NCBI GenBank assembly: GCA_024138015.1
Contig: JAMXBB010000003.1
Span: 8,916,329 to 8,980,328 of the forward strand
Reading direction: 5' to 3'
Length of the DNA stretch: 64,000 bases
Source of the DNA: Lumnitzera littorea
Taxonomy: Eukaryota; Streptophyta; Magnoliopsida; Myrtales; Combretaceae
Shown here piece by piece: positions 25,145 through 36,139 of the stretch (position 1 is its first letter; each line of letters opens with the position of its first letter). The notes below the pieces were generated by a model. The model saw only the letters and a program-made list of their open reading frames with translations, was not told where the DNA came from and ran no database searches. The translations under genes and the position numbers were made by a program.

Positions 25145-25400
25145 TAATTTTTTTTTTTTTTTTTTTAACTTTTGACTTGCCAAATGTAGCATTTTAGACC
25201 TCAATTCTTCTTCCTTCAATATATGGAAGCATTTTCTGGGAGCAGGAAAAACAAAAAATAAAACCCCAATCTTATTCGTCTTTGCACGCTGCCGCCATAG
25301 GCAGCTGGGCAAAACTAAACAACTTCCCTCCTTATAGGGGATTTTATCCAAGGAGCCCAAAGTTAGGGATCCAGTCTACAACCTACTGCGCCATGGGGCC
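25145..25400 (-). mobile_element. tRNA-type SINE in intron 1 of TPS copy B
   Basis: The minus strand starts GGCCCCATGGCGCAGTAGG at 25400. This contains TGGCGCAGTAGG, which fits the Pol III A-box consensus, followed by GACTGGATCC, an imperfect and closely spaced B-box candidate. The body is about 230 bases, clearly more GC-rich than its surroundings, and ends in a 19-base poly-A (T-run at 25148-25166). Head, size and tail fit a plant tRNA-derived SINE. I could not find convincing target duplications. Confidence 0.6.
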
Positions 25401-26307
25401 AATTATCTCCATATCTGAGTGGTGACCAAGTAGCATGGACAAAACAAAAAAGAAAAATATATTACGTACAACGATGATGATAAGTATAGGGACACGCGAT
25501 CCAAAACATTAACACGACACCCTAATGCAAAATAAAAATAAAAACTAAAATTCTCACGTCGGTGTCTTTGAGGAAAAGGTTAATAGAATTACTGGTTTTA
25601 CGTTTTTAAAAAACATTTAAGACTTTAAGATGATAGAGTTGTGTTTGAGCATTTGTATAAGATGCCTTTAAAATATTTCTTTTCCATGCAAAATTATTTT
25701 AATGACTAATTATATCTTGAGTGAAACAACTTATATGCGTATCCCATATGACAGTTGAAATTAATATGTTCACATATAGAATTATCTTTATTCATACTAC
25801 TAACAAAAAGACATATAGTAGAAATAATAAATCATATGGTAAACATGTGCAACATTCTTGAAAACTAATATTTTTAACATGCTAATATGTTGGCAAAAAA
25901 AAAATGCTAATAAAAAATAAATCTAACAATGAATCCAAGAAGATAAAAGAAAAATATAAAAACAAAATGAAAGTATAAGAAGTCTAGTTTAAGCCAAAAC
26001 CCTTATAATATCATAGTATGAAATTAATCTCCTAATGGCATAGATAACATTATCCTCAATAGTTAATATATTGTGTTAATTATGATTGGCTACTTTATTC
26101 CTAATATTAGACCCATAAGTATGGAAATTATCGGGAAGTATTGTGAACTTATAAAACTTATCTGCTGTAGGTGCTATGAAATTATAAATCTTACATGAGG
26201 GTGCAACATTATATAAACCAAATAAATCGTAAACAATGAGAAAATTTCGTGAACAAAAATTAAATACTTTCAGCATAAATGAAATTATACATAAAAATAA
26301 GGCTTAC

Positions 26308-26436
26308 AATAGAATTAGTATATGTGAGGAAATAATTTCCCCAGATCGAGGAATGAAAATTTGGTGATTGACGATTGACAGGCTTTGGAATGGCCATACA
26401 TCCGCCAACAGTCGAAGTTGGAACTCGTGAAGTCAT
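26308..26436 (-). pseudogene. TPS copy B, exon 1
   Basis: The exon has 43 codons starting at ATG 26436-26434, placed about 85-90 bases after a TATA box, and a donor ATT/GTAAGC at 26307. It reads NFHSSIWGNYFLTYT, the hallmark first-exon motif of TPS-a/b enzymes. The tandem Arg of RRx8W is Arg-Gln. The frame is intact. An upstream in-frame MKIVK start at 26451 is possible but the shorter start fits the family length better. Confidence 0.88.
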
Positions 26437-26521
26437 CTTCACGATTTTCAATTTCCCAGGAAAAGCTTTATAGTCTTATTTGTTGTGGTCCTTGTGGATG
26501 GAATTGGTGTTGTTGCTTCCC

Positions 26522-26528
26522 TTATATA
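26522..26528 (-). promoter_or_regulatory. TATA box of TPS copy B
   Basis: The complement of 26521-26540 reads TTTTCTCTATATAAGGG. It is about 90 bases before the exon 1 ATG, a normal plant core promoter distance. It suggests that copy B still carries the ancestral promoter although the coding exons are broken. Confidence 0.6.
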
Positions 26529-26539
26529 GAGAAAATTCT

Positions 26540-28797
26540 TGCATGAGGGGGCTGCTGGGATTTCCCGGAAGCTAGTTAAATTTTAAAAATATATCGGGAA
26601 ATTTGATTACCCAAAAACATCTCAACTTAAATAGATACGTCCAACATTTTTTTCTTTATTTATATATATATATGTATAGATATACCTACACCTCTATAAC
26701 TATGAGGTAATATTAAAGTCCTAATAAGTTGTCAACAATATAAGTGTTACTAAATGGTCATGCTCAAGTAGTATAAAGACTAATCTTTTGATTAAATGAA
26801 CCGGGTTTGATTCTTCCTTTTCTTGTAATATGATTTAATTAGCAAAAGAGGGGGAAAAAAGTATATAAATGTCTATTCTATAATACATATAAGAGGGACA
26901 TTAGTAGTACTCAAATAAAAGGAAAAAAATTGAGGATATTAATATAATATTAAAAGTTTATGGAATATAATCAAATATAATTTATCGAAATATCTTTCAT
27001 TTTGATTAGTAAATTGTAGTAGAGACTTTATTGTGCATTAACATATTTACTATTTATCATTCTCTTAACTAGAGTAGAGTAGAATTCAACTTCTTTGTGA
27101 TATATGATATATCTAGCTAGCTGACCAAAATAATTAAATAGAAGGCATTTCAGAAATTATGCCTACAATCCAATTAAATATGGTGGATTGCTTTCTTGGA
27201 CTAGTAGCTTCAGAATTATTAGGGAATCCGGTAAAATTTAAGAATGTCTTATGGAGATTTAGCTTTATAAGCTTAAAATAGGGATTAGTAGACCAATTTT
27301 TTTGCTTTTGGTTTTAGTGAGTTGGAATTGACATCTTTACTAAGAAGAAGTTCAGAATACTATTCCTTCTTGTGGCGATCCTATTGGTTTTAAGTTGTAC
27401 AGATTTATTATTCTTCTTAGTTTTTTTTTTTTTTTTTTCAAACCTGGATTATTAAGTAGAGTAACAACTGACCAAACGCAAAGCAAGAGCTTTTCCTATT
27501 TTGTTCGGTTGCGTACCAATTCCTCGATGGAATATGCCATTATAACGTGTTTACTCTTCTCAATGACATATTGCCAAGGCTAAGGAAATTAGATATTCAG
27601 AAAAGAAAGGAGCAAATCATGATCACTAAAGTCATGACTATAAAAAATTAATTCGTCATAGTTGCCTAGCAGGCGTGCTGACAAACGAAGGAAGTGATAC
27701 ATTCTCCTAAAAAGAAAAAGACGCTTGCTTTAATTGAAGTCATTATTATATAAAAAGAAGGAAAAAAATAATAATAAAAGAGAGGGCATCATAGACCAAG
27801 ACTCGCTGCAATTTGCAAAGATATTTTGAAGAAAAGAAAAAATTGAATAGGATTCATAAAATATATCCACCTTCCTCACGGAATTAACTACGAGAACCCT
27901 AGTTGTAAATTTTCCTTTATAATATTCAACATGATTATCACGTCTCATCAAAACAGATCTAGGAAAAGACAAACGCACCCCCTAGAATAAAAGCCAAGGG
28001 TCAATGGACCTGTATAAACATAAATGTAAGAAAAAGAGTCACAGCAGGATCATCTGCTCTTACTTTCATAACCAAACAAAATTTCTCATCTCACATTCAC
28101 CATTTCTTATGGATCTTTTGGAAATCTCTTTGAATCTTTATAGAAATCTCACAAAAGTTAATTTTGATTTCCTTAGGCATTATGACCTCATTTTCAATGT
28201 TTGCAGTATTAGCAAGATTTGCAAAAACATCATTTTTCGGTCAAAATGCTCTATAGAAAATCAAACATTAGAATAGCTTAAGAGCATAATAAAAACATCA
28301 AATGCCATATGCAATCATATATACACTTCAAGAATTTTGAATTTACCTATGCATCTCTCATCACATCTCTATGCTCACTACACAATAACCCCCAAACAAA
28401 TTATAAATAAAAGAAATATTGGAAAAGTATCAGATTAGTCATTTAGATTTGGTCTTTTATTTTTCATTTTTAACCCTATTTGCTTACTAAACCTTTTAAA
28501 TTTTCTATTTAAACCATCCAGCTATTGCACATGATGTGAAAAAGAACCTTTCAAATTGATTAATAATTATTTTAATATTTCTAGTAAAAGAAAAAATTAT
28601 TTACCTTTTATTATTTTGTATTTGAAAGACTCAAATTATAAATATACAAATTTTTCATGATCATATTTATACTTTTCCTATCAAAAAAAGAAATTATGAT
28701 ACTCTAGAATAAATTAATTTCATATAGAAAATGAGTTGATTTCATCCTGTATTTTAACATTGTCTTTGAATTTTTAGGCATAAGATAATGAAATAAT
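26540..28797. other. Sequence upstream of TPS copy B, no gene recognised
   Basis: Short open frames occur (for example 27978-27730 minus and 28004-28276 plus) but none resembles a known family. A poly-T lies at about 27421-27438 and an AT-rich block at 28560-28800. Any distal promoter elements of the TPS gene would be here, but I cannot identify them. Confidence 0.45.
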
Positions 28798-29004
28798 TTA
28801 TTTCATCTTAATATCAGTAACAGGCTCTAAGTAACGGCATTCCAAAGAAAGGGGATAAAAAACTTGTGAAATTGTAGTCAAATGATGGGACCATGTTAAA
28901 TCTTTGATGGAATTAAATGGAGGAAAAGCACGACACAAGAAATATTGATTCAAGATTGTGATAACGATAGCCTCTAAGATACATGCTTTAGTACTGCTAG
29001 CCAT
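28798..29004 (-). CDS. Hypothetical short open frame with signal-peptide-like start
   Basis: The 68-codon frame starts MASSTKACILEAIVITILN, a basic then hydrophobic stretch that could be a signal peptide, followed by a hydrophilic tail ending at TAA. The first 28 codons are recognisable in copy A (13093-13007), where the similarity is cut by the deletion junction. The frame has no domain that I know. Most differences between the two copies change the residue, which argues against strong constraint. It may be the first exon of an old secreted-protein gene or chance. It lies only about 70 bases from the chromovirus insertion. Confidence 0.3.
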   Translation of the reverse strand: MASSTKACILEAIVITILNQYFLCRAFPPFNSIKDLTWSHHLTTISQVFYPLSLECRYLEPVTDIKMK

Positions 29005-29071
29005 TCACTATTTAATAATGGCGTCAAACTGAAAGGCTTATCTTTTTTTCATCCACTTCCATTAATCCATG

Positions 29072-29484
29072 TGTCATGGGCAAATTCCGTCACTCGATCT
29101 CGTGCGGCACTTAACGTTCTTGACTACATTAAAAAAGGCTAAGTCAACCTATAATACACTCACAATGTTTAGAGAGAGAAACTCTAAAGATATGTTATAT
29201 TCACTCAAATGATTTGTGTGTTACATCTAGGGGAAACACCTCTATATATATAGAAAGTCTTTACAATTTAATGGTTAAGATCAATTCGATCTAACGATTA
29301 CAGTTAACTTCCAACTATCATATTCACCTATCCCACCTATTTTTATATAAGATTCTGGACTTCTCTGAACTTCTCTAGAACCTTTTAGAGCTTTTCATCT
29401 TCTAGAAGCTTTTAAGGGGCTTGAGCTTTAGTCTTGGGCTTTAGGAACCTCTTGGAAATAGCCAATTTTGGAAGGTCCATAACA
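29072..29484 (-). repeat. 3' LTR of the chromovirus
   Basis: This 413-base LTR is a clear partner of 36580-36982, with substitutions and small indels between the two (for example an extra GAGAGAAAGTA-type stretch in the right LTR). The plus strand reads TGTCATGGG at one end and ATAACA at the other. The divergence shows the insertion is not very young. Confidence 0.9.
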
Positions 29485-29498
29485 TTCTCCCCCACTCA
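29485..29498 (-). promoter_or_regulatory. Polypurine tract of the chromovirus
   Basis: The complement reads GAGTGGGGGAGAA directly before the 3' LTR start TGTTATGG. It is the primer site for plus-strand DNA synthesis in the LTR-retroelement cycle. Confidence 0.8.
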
Positions 29499-30129
29499 AT
29501 TCGGCGATGCCTTCGTCGCTCCTTCATCATGGAACTTTTGAATCTTGTCTTTGAATTACCATAGTGCTTCGGCTGGTTCCCAACTAGCCTCACTCTCTGG
29601 TCTTCCCTTCCACATTACCATATACTCGTGTTTGGGAGTCTATCTACATCTCCTTACATGTCTATCAGCTATGATCTCTTCAACTCCCTTATCAAATGAA
29701 TCCCGTACTCCTATTGGGGCCCTTTGTGATATAGTTCTTATAGGGTCTTTCTCATCCTTGTGAAATGGTTTTAACATGCTCACATGGAAAACTGGATGGA
29801 ATTTTAATTTGGATGGAAGTTCTAATTTGTAAGACATTCGCCTTACTTGTTTCATAATTGGGAATGGACCCTCGTAGCACCTCATTAGATCTTTATGTAG
29901 TTATCCCTTTGTACATTGTATCAAATGTAACTTAACAAGCACTTTGTTACCTACTTGATATTCCATCAGCTTACGCTTCTTGTCTACAATTTTCTTCATT
30001 CTCTTGATAGCTCGATCTAAGTATGTTTGAGCTAAGTCGTGATTTTCTTGCTATTCCCTTGCAAATTTATATGTAAGAGGGCTGGACCCTGTATATCCCA
30101 TTGTCACTGTATGAGGAGTTAAAGGTTAC
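29499..30129 (-). pseudogene. Chromovirus integrase C-terminus and chromodomain
   Basis: The minus strand reads PHTVTMGYTGSSPLTYKFA, then the GPFPI ... YKLELP ... HPVFHVSMLKPF block common to gypsy integrase C-termini, then EIIADRHVRRCR, a stop, and HEYMVMWKGRPESEASWEP, a chromodomain. Chromodomains guide integration to marked chromatin. The frame ends just before the purine tract, as expected. At least two in-frame stops are present. The nested insertion at 30130 cuts it from the integrase core. Confidence 0.88.
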
Positions 30130-32571
30130 TGTAGACACCTAATTTTTGCCCCTCTATAATCTTGATTTTTTATTTTTACAAAAAAGGATCCTAATTTAAA
30201 AATAAAAATAATAAACAAAAAAAATTAATAAAAGATAAAAAATAATAAACATTAACAAATGATGAAAATACAAAAAAAAAAAAATACAAAAAAAATTCGA
30301 AAAGAAAAAAATTATTATAAAGAGTTTTGTAGATTTTTAGGAAGTAACTTATATTCGGAACAAATAGTTTTAGTTTTAGTTTTAGTTTTAGATTTAGTTT
30401 AGTTAAAAAATTTTATTTTAGAGAATCAGATAGTTTAAGTATAGTTTAATTGTATTAAATGTTAAGGTATAGACCAACGGTCTAACGGATAAGTGTTGAA
30501 ATATAGGATTGAATTTAATTTGAGGTTTTGGGTTCGAGTTTCAACAGGCACCTATGTCATTCATATCTTATTAAATCATTTGAATTTAGTTTGATCTTGT
30601 TAAATTAGATTTGAATTAATTTAGATCTAGTTTAATTGTTATCAAATCAGATACAATAGATATGATTTGATTTAGACTTTATAAAAGAAAAAAACCACAA
30701 CAGCAAGATCGGCGAGTCTCTATCCATAAAAACACCAAAAACCAACAATTAATCAGCAGCAACATAGCACATCTTGGCTACTGCGGCCATCCCCACGTCT
30801 GCAGTCTTCCACACAACAGCCCAATCTACGAACACTGCACAGTCAACAACCATTATAACTCCATCAACCAGATTCACGGGTGAGCTCCAGCATATATGCA
30901 GATCATAGCATAGCCATCGTCTTGGTCCTATTGCTTACACACTTCACAGCCACGCGATCACAAGCACCATCTTGTACTGTAACTCACCCTACCGTCCCTC
31001 ATTGCTACATCGCATTGGACAACAGGCGCCCCAACGCTACAGTAGCAGTACACACGATCGCACTTCACCGCTGACTTTGCTCAATAGCTTCTTCACAACT
31101 GCACACCAACGCCTACTGTTGATCACTACACAGCAGCTTCATGGCACATCAGGTTCCACCTATGGAGATTGTACATCAGAGTTTCGATCCATAACAGAGA
31201 CGCTGAAGAAACTTGGAACAAACTCCACCGTCCATCGTCCTTCATCCAATTTAACAAGTCCAACTGTCATGAAACAACAACAACTAGACGCTGCTATCCA
31301 GTTTCCGATCAGCGTCCTTCTCCTAGTCGGAAACGCCTAAAGTCTTATCATCACCACATCCGCGATTACCGTCTAGCACTGAGCCAACGCATGTATAGCC
31401 CTCCTTCATCCTTCGTTCATCACTGGCAACACGACCACAATGGCAATAACGGCATGGACAGCAACAGTCATGTCCACGCACATCACACTGACTACGATCA
31501 TCACTGCACGTGGGACCTCAAAGCCCCTGGATACACGTACAACAGCAGTCCCTTGAATAGCAGCACCCGTCACCTTCACGCTAATCAGCACTATACAACA
31601 CGACAGCGCCTACAACTGTCCATAACGCCAACGCAGCCTCTTTACTGAACCATTGCACAGTGAATATGAAAATTCTGGTTCGATTTCGTTTTATTTTCTT
31701 TTTGTTAAATTATTATTTTATTCATTAGTTATTTTTTGTTAATAACATAGTTATAAATAGTTACATATATTAACTTAGTAGATTCTTTTGATATTAGTCT
31801 CTCTCTTTATATATATATATTAAGTATATTATTGATAACGTAGATATATGTACATATTAGTTTTGGAATTTTTAGGATTAGGTTTTTTAGAAATCTTCAC
31901 ATAAGAAATTATTTTTTTTAGAAATAAAAATTAATAAAAAAACCCTTTTAAACAAATTTTAGAACGTTTTAGAGAGTTTTCAATAAAAATTAATAAAAGA
32001 CACTCATGAGTTATGACTCTTTAGGTTTTTTTTTTTTTAAATAAACTAAATCAACTAAAATGTAAACTCGATCGGTTTTTAAAAATTAAAATAAATCAAC
32101 ACACTAAATTTTTCGAAAAGAACTACGATCGTCTGATCCCGGCTAGTAGGTTAAGCGATGATAAAATATATAGAAACTTAAGTCTTTTTTTTTTCTCTCT
32201 TTTGATTTTTATTTATTTATTTTTTTAAAATATTATAATTAGAAGAATAATCCTAATTTCGGTAAATAGATAGTGGTATCTGTTAGGGTTTAATAGGTTA
32301 GCCCCCGAACTTGGAATCCTCTAGTTCTTCATTTAAAATTGAAATCAAAGACCGGGAGCCAAAATTGTAATCAATCCACCCAATTGATTACGATTTCTTT
32401 TTCTTTTCCCGACTTTGGTCGGGTGACGACTCTAAAAATAATTTTTAATAAAAAACCAGAATTTCTTAATTTCTTTAGTCGAGGATTAATATTAAATGGG
32501 TTAGGGTTTAGTATTAATCAGGAAATGAGAAATCAAATTTTAAATAGGAAACCGAAAAATCAGACTCGACA
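30130..32571 (+). mobile_element. Nested LTR (probable solo LTR, 2442 bp) inside the chromovirus integrase
   Basis: The insert begins TGTAGACACC, a typical plant long-LTR start, and ends CTCGACA. The chromovirus word GTTAC is duplicated at 30125-30129 and 32572-32576, a perfect 5-bp target duplication. No gag or pol is inside, so it looks like a solo LTR left by recombination between the LTRs of a large element, perhaps Tat- or Del-like. A plus-strand TTTATAAAAG near 30667-30676 could be its TATA box. A C/A-rich, GC-higher block follows at 30700-31650, then AT-rich sequence with a GGGTGACGACTC word near 32419. Strand is inferred from the TATA position. Confidence 0.85.
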
Positions 32572-32576
32572 GTTAC

Positions 32577-33120
32577 CTTCCCAGGATGATCTCGAAAGGA
32601 CTTCGTCCGATGGACTCATTCTTCTGTAAGTTGAACAAAAATTGTGCCACATCTAACAACTTGGTCCAACCGCACTAGTTAGCTCCTACAAAATCCCTTA
32701 AGTATAATTCTACTAAAGCATTTACTCGCTCCGTCTGACCATCCGTCTGGGAATGCAAACTAGTTGAAAAGTTCAACTCGGATCCTAAAAGTTTGAATAA
32801 TTCTGTCTAAAATTTCCCTATGAATCACTCATCTCGATCACTCACAATGTTTCTTGGCAAGCCCCAATACTTTACTACATGTCTCAGGAACAATCGGGCA
32901 GCCTCATCTGCTGGGCACTCCTTTGTTGCTGAAACAAAAGTCACATATTTTGAGAACCTGTCTACCACAACCATGATTGTACTATACCCTTCCAATCGGG
33001 GCAAACTTACAATGAAGTCCATGGAAACACTCTCCCATAACCGTTCAGGAATGGGAAGAAACTCTAGTAGTCCCGGAGTTACCTTGTGTTCAACTTTGTC
33101 TTGTTGGCATACGAAACAAG
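32577..33120 (-). pseudogene. Chromovirus integrase catalytic core
   Basis: It reads MDFIVSLPRLEGYSTIMVVV then DRFSKY, then RHVVKYWGLPRNIVSDRDE, then SLHSQTDGQTERVNALVE, and ends in FEIILG where the nested LTR inserted. The first and second acidic residues of the DDE triad are visible (DFIVSLP / SDRD) and the glutamate falls in the QTDGQTERVN helix. Stops interrupt it after SDRDE and in GAN-stop-CG. Confidence 0.88.
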
Positions 33121-33121
33121 T

Positions 33122-33385
33122 TTAGACATAGCTCTCAACATCTTCCTTCATGTATGGCCAAAAATACTTTTCTTCCACTAAAGGTTGGGTACGGTGCATT
33201 CTTGGATGACCTGCCCATTTAGAATCATCACATTTTCTAAGTATCTCCTTTCTTAGGTTCAAGGATTGGGGCACGTAAATTCGTTGTCCCTTTGTATATA
33301 TTAGTCCATTCTCTTGCCAAAATGTCCTTGTTTTTCCTTCTTGACATTGGATCAATATAGCTTTAGCTTGTTTATCACTCTCCAT
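33122..33385 (-). pseudogene. Chromovirus integrase zinc-binding N-terminus
   Basis: It reads GHPRMHRTQPLVEEKYFWPY, then after a stop TCFVCQQDK. The His-x3-His and Cys-x2-Cys pairs form the HHCC zinc finger that begins gypsy integrases. The stop between them breaks the frame. Confidence 0.88.
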
Positions 33386-33389
33386 CCCC

Positions 33390-34008
33390 TCTTGAATTCT
33401 ATCAACGAAGTTGCTTTCAAGTTTGCTGATGGCTGCTAACTCAACCCTTCAGCTCAAAGCATTTGCCACAACGTTAGTCTTACCTGACTTATGTTTAAGG
33501 TTGAAATCAAATTCTACCATGAAAACCTACCATCGAGCTTGCTTAAGAGAGAGCTTCTTTTGAGTCTGAAAATAGTTAGTGGCCATATTGTCAGTTTTGA
33601 CCATAAACTTCTTCCCTAACAAGTAGGGCCTCCATACCCGAAGAGAGTGTACTATCGCCGTCATCTCCTTTTCATGCATCGCTTCTCTATGTCATTCAGC
33701 TTCTGGCTTTCAAATGTCATAGGGTGTCCTTCCTACATTAAAACCCCTCCAATAACAAAATCAGTAGCATCTGTACATATCTCAAAGGGTTTGCTAAAGT
33801 TAGGAAGGAGAAGGACCGGCTTCTTAGTGATTGCCATCTTCAAGGTCTCGAGTGCCTATCATCTATCTGTACTCCAAATCCAAGGGATATTCTTTTTCAG
33901 TAAGTCTGTCAATGGGCTCACTGTCCTCGAATAGCCCTTAATGAATCTTCTATAGTAATTCACTAAGCTAAGAAAGGATCTCAACTCAGTAGGCTTGATG
34001 GCTTCTTT
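33390..34008 (-). pseudogene. Chromovirus RNase H region
   Basis: Translated across stops it reads AIKPTELRSFLSLVNYYRRF, PLTDLL, PVLLLPNFSKPFEICTDATD, GHPMTFESQKLN and KFMVKTDNMATNYFQTQ. These are the connection and RNase H landmarks of Ty3/gypsy pol (the AxxxxLxSFLGLxNYYRRFI and TDA.D motifs). Confidence 0.85.
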
Positions 34009-34842
34009 CTAATCCCAGATGGCCCACACCTTTCCTTTGTCCATTCTAATCGTTCCTCTCCCCACTATGTGACCAAGGAACGTCACCTCTTCTTGTGCAA
34101 AAGCACATTTCTCTAGTTTCACATATAGATAATTCCTTCTCAAAAATAAGAATACTGAGTAAAGGTGCTCTATGTGTTCCTCCAACGTCTTACTATAAAT
34201 CATAATGTCATCTAAGTATACTACTACAAATTGATCAAGAAAGGGGGCCAAAACACGATTCATAAGTGTACAGAAAGTAGCTGAGGCATTGGTAAGGCCG
34301 AACGGCATGACCAGAAATTCAAAAGCACCATACCTTATAACACAAGTGGTCTTGGGTTCGTCTCCTTCTGCAATCCTCACTTGGTGATATCCCGACCGTA
34401 AATCCAATTTAGAGAAGTATCTAACTTCTCCCAACCTGTCAAATAAGTCCGATACCAGTGGAATGGGATACTTATTCTTTATAGTGACCTTATTTAGGGC
34501 TTGATAATCAATACACATTCGGAGTAATCCATCTTATTTCTTCTAAAAGAGTACAGGAGCTCCAAAAGGTACCTTTGAAGGTCTAATGAAACCTGCTTCT
34601 AGTAATTCCTTCAATTGTCACCTTAACTCTTCTAATTTTGAAGGTGACATCCTGTATGGGATAGCGGCGGGTAGCTTGGCTCCAGGTTCCAATTCTATCA
34701 CATGGTCTACTTCTCTTCTTGATGGTAACTTCTTAGGCAACATTGGCAGCATTATATCGCTAAATTCTTCCAATATCTCCCCCACTTGAGGTGAAACCCT
34801 TTCTTGGCCAATAGTTTCTTCCCTGACTTTTAAGGCAGTCAA
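34009..34842 (-). pseudogene. Chromovirus reverse transcriptase
   Basis: The main frame (34518-34009) reads MCIDYQALNKVTIKNKYPIP, FSKLDLRSGYHQVRI, FLVMPFGLTNASATF and VVVYLDDIMIYSKT, with the active-site YLDD intact. Upstream (34842-34618) is the linker with the LPSRREVDHVIEL block. Two stops lie between them in the GAPVLFQKKKDG segment (Gln and Lys codons now TAG and TAA). This is the best-preserved part of the element. Confidence 0.93.
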
Positions 34843-34938
34843 ATAAGTGACTTCATTTTTCTTGAGTCCCTTTTCTAATTACATAGCCGATAAGAATTTG
34901 GTGGCTTGGCCTACCTTCCTTATGACAGGGACTACACA

Positions 34939-35280
34939 TTATGAGTTGTGATTAAGTACACAAATGCAGTTAACCTGCAATACGATAAGTGCATCAATAC
35001 GACCTAGGAAATCCATCCCAATCACAAACTCAAAATCATCCATTGGCACTACTTCAACTGTCTCCTTTCCCTGCCAACCCCCAATATGGAGCGCTATCCC
35101 CTTGGCTACTCCAATAGTGGGAACTTCTTTTGACCTAACTATTTTGAGCCATCTTTTGGTCTTCTCCACTTTTAGCCCCAACTTCTTTGCTGTCATATTA
35201 GAAATGAAAAGATGAGATGCTCTCGTGTTTACGAGGGCGTTAAGTTTCTTACCTACTACCGATACTTCGGTATACATCAA
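34939..35280 (-). pseudogene. Chromovirus aspartic protease with mutated active site
   Basis: It reads KKLNALVNTRASHLFIS ... KKLGLKVEKT ... DDFEFVIGMDFL. The retroviral-type active site D-T-G-A-S-H is N-T-R-A-S-H here, so the catalytic Asp and the following Gly are both replaced, changes that G-to-A transitions on the coding strand can explain. The flap and IGMDFL helix region are kept. Confidence 0.88.
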
Positions 35281-35298
35281 TCCTTTTCTTTCGTTAAC

Positions 35299-36139
35299 TT
35301 AAGACTTCATGGCACTGAGTAGACGAACTGACATTAACTGAGCCTTATCCCCATCATCTGAGCTTTCAGCTGCTACTAGCGCCACCAATCTCTCTTTCTT
35401 CAGACACTCCCTAGCATAATGGGGACCATTACAGAAATAACATTTCAATTCACGGGGTTTCCATCTTTCCCCATCTTTTCCCATCTCTCCCTTCACGAGT
35501 TTTACCTTAATCGTTATCTCTTTCTTCTACTTTGGTTTCCCTTTGAAAGAACTCCCACTCTTCTCCCTTTCAGCTCCCCCTTTCCATCTTCCCCCTGTAA
35601 TCTTAGGATCTGTCTTCTGAAATTCCAGCAACTGCTATAACCTTGGAAATGTCTTCCACTCCCCTTCGCTCCAGTTCTAATTTAGCCCAAGGTTTTAAGC
35701 CATCCACAAACATTACCAAAGCATCTTCTTGGTTGAGGTCTAGAATCTCCAACACCAACTCTGAAAATTCCTTTACATATTGCTTTATGTCACCCTTATG
35801 GGTTAGGTGATGCAATTTCACCTTTGCTTCCATAGCAGCATTTTGGGGGGAGAATTGACCCTTCAGCTCTTATACAAAACTATCTCATGTATTGATATCA
35901 GCTACCCTCCTTCGCTACCATATCATAGTAGAGTCTTTCAGATACATGGTAGTAGTACATACCTTTCCAGCATCATCTAAGATTCCTACAGCGTTAAAGT
36001 ATTGTTTCACTCCCCATAAAAAGTTGTCTACTTCTTGCGCAGACCGCATTCCGTTAAAATGCTTTGACTTTGGAACATCGACCCTATGGCCTGTCTGGAT
36101 GGTCACTCCATTTGTAACAGCAATTCGATAAGCCGTCAA
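35299..36139 (-). pseudogene. Chromovirus gag (capsid and zinc knuckle)
   Basis: From right to left: a capsid segment with VPKSKHFNGMRSAQEVDNFL (36139-35915), a second with LHHLTHKGDIKQYVKEFSEL and then DGLKPWAKLELERRGVED (35833-35603), and a CYFCNGPHYARECLKK zinc knuckle (in 35496-35299). This order is standard for gag of this chromovirus group. Stops and frame changes separate the three. Confidence 0.87.

Larger units (their letters stand above)
21279..26436 (-). pseudogene. Terpene synthase pseudogene, copy B (exons 1-6)
   Basis: This is the fuller of the two related TPS loci. Exon 1 (26436-26308) reads MTSRVPTST... then RQSPNFHSSIWGNYFLTYT, which is the R(R)x8W region with Gln for the second Arg. 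Only about 30 residues precede it, so there is no plastid transit peptide and the ancestor was probably a cytosolic TPS-a-type enzyme. Exon 2 is 24765-24478, exon 3 is 23255-22884, exon 4 is 22800-22584, exon 5 is 22471-22333 and exon 6 is 21504 to about 21279. DDIYD is kept in exon 4. Lesions include a 1-nt loss in exon 2, lost AG acceptors at exons 3 and 4, stops in exons 3, 4, 5 and 6, a 2-nt loss in exon 4, Asp to Tyr in the second metal motif, loss of the exon 6 donor, and no exon 7. A TATA box lies 90 bases before the ATG. Function is lost. Confidence 0.92.

Noticed and set aside
30465..30560. tRNA-like GGTTCGAG word in the nested LTR
   Set aside because: No cloverleaf forms, and such words occur by chance in LTRs.
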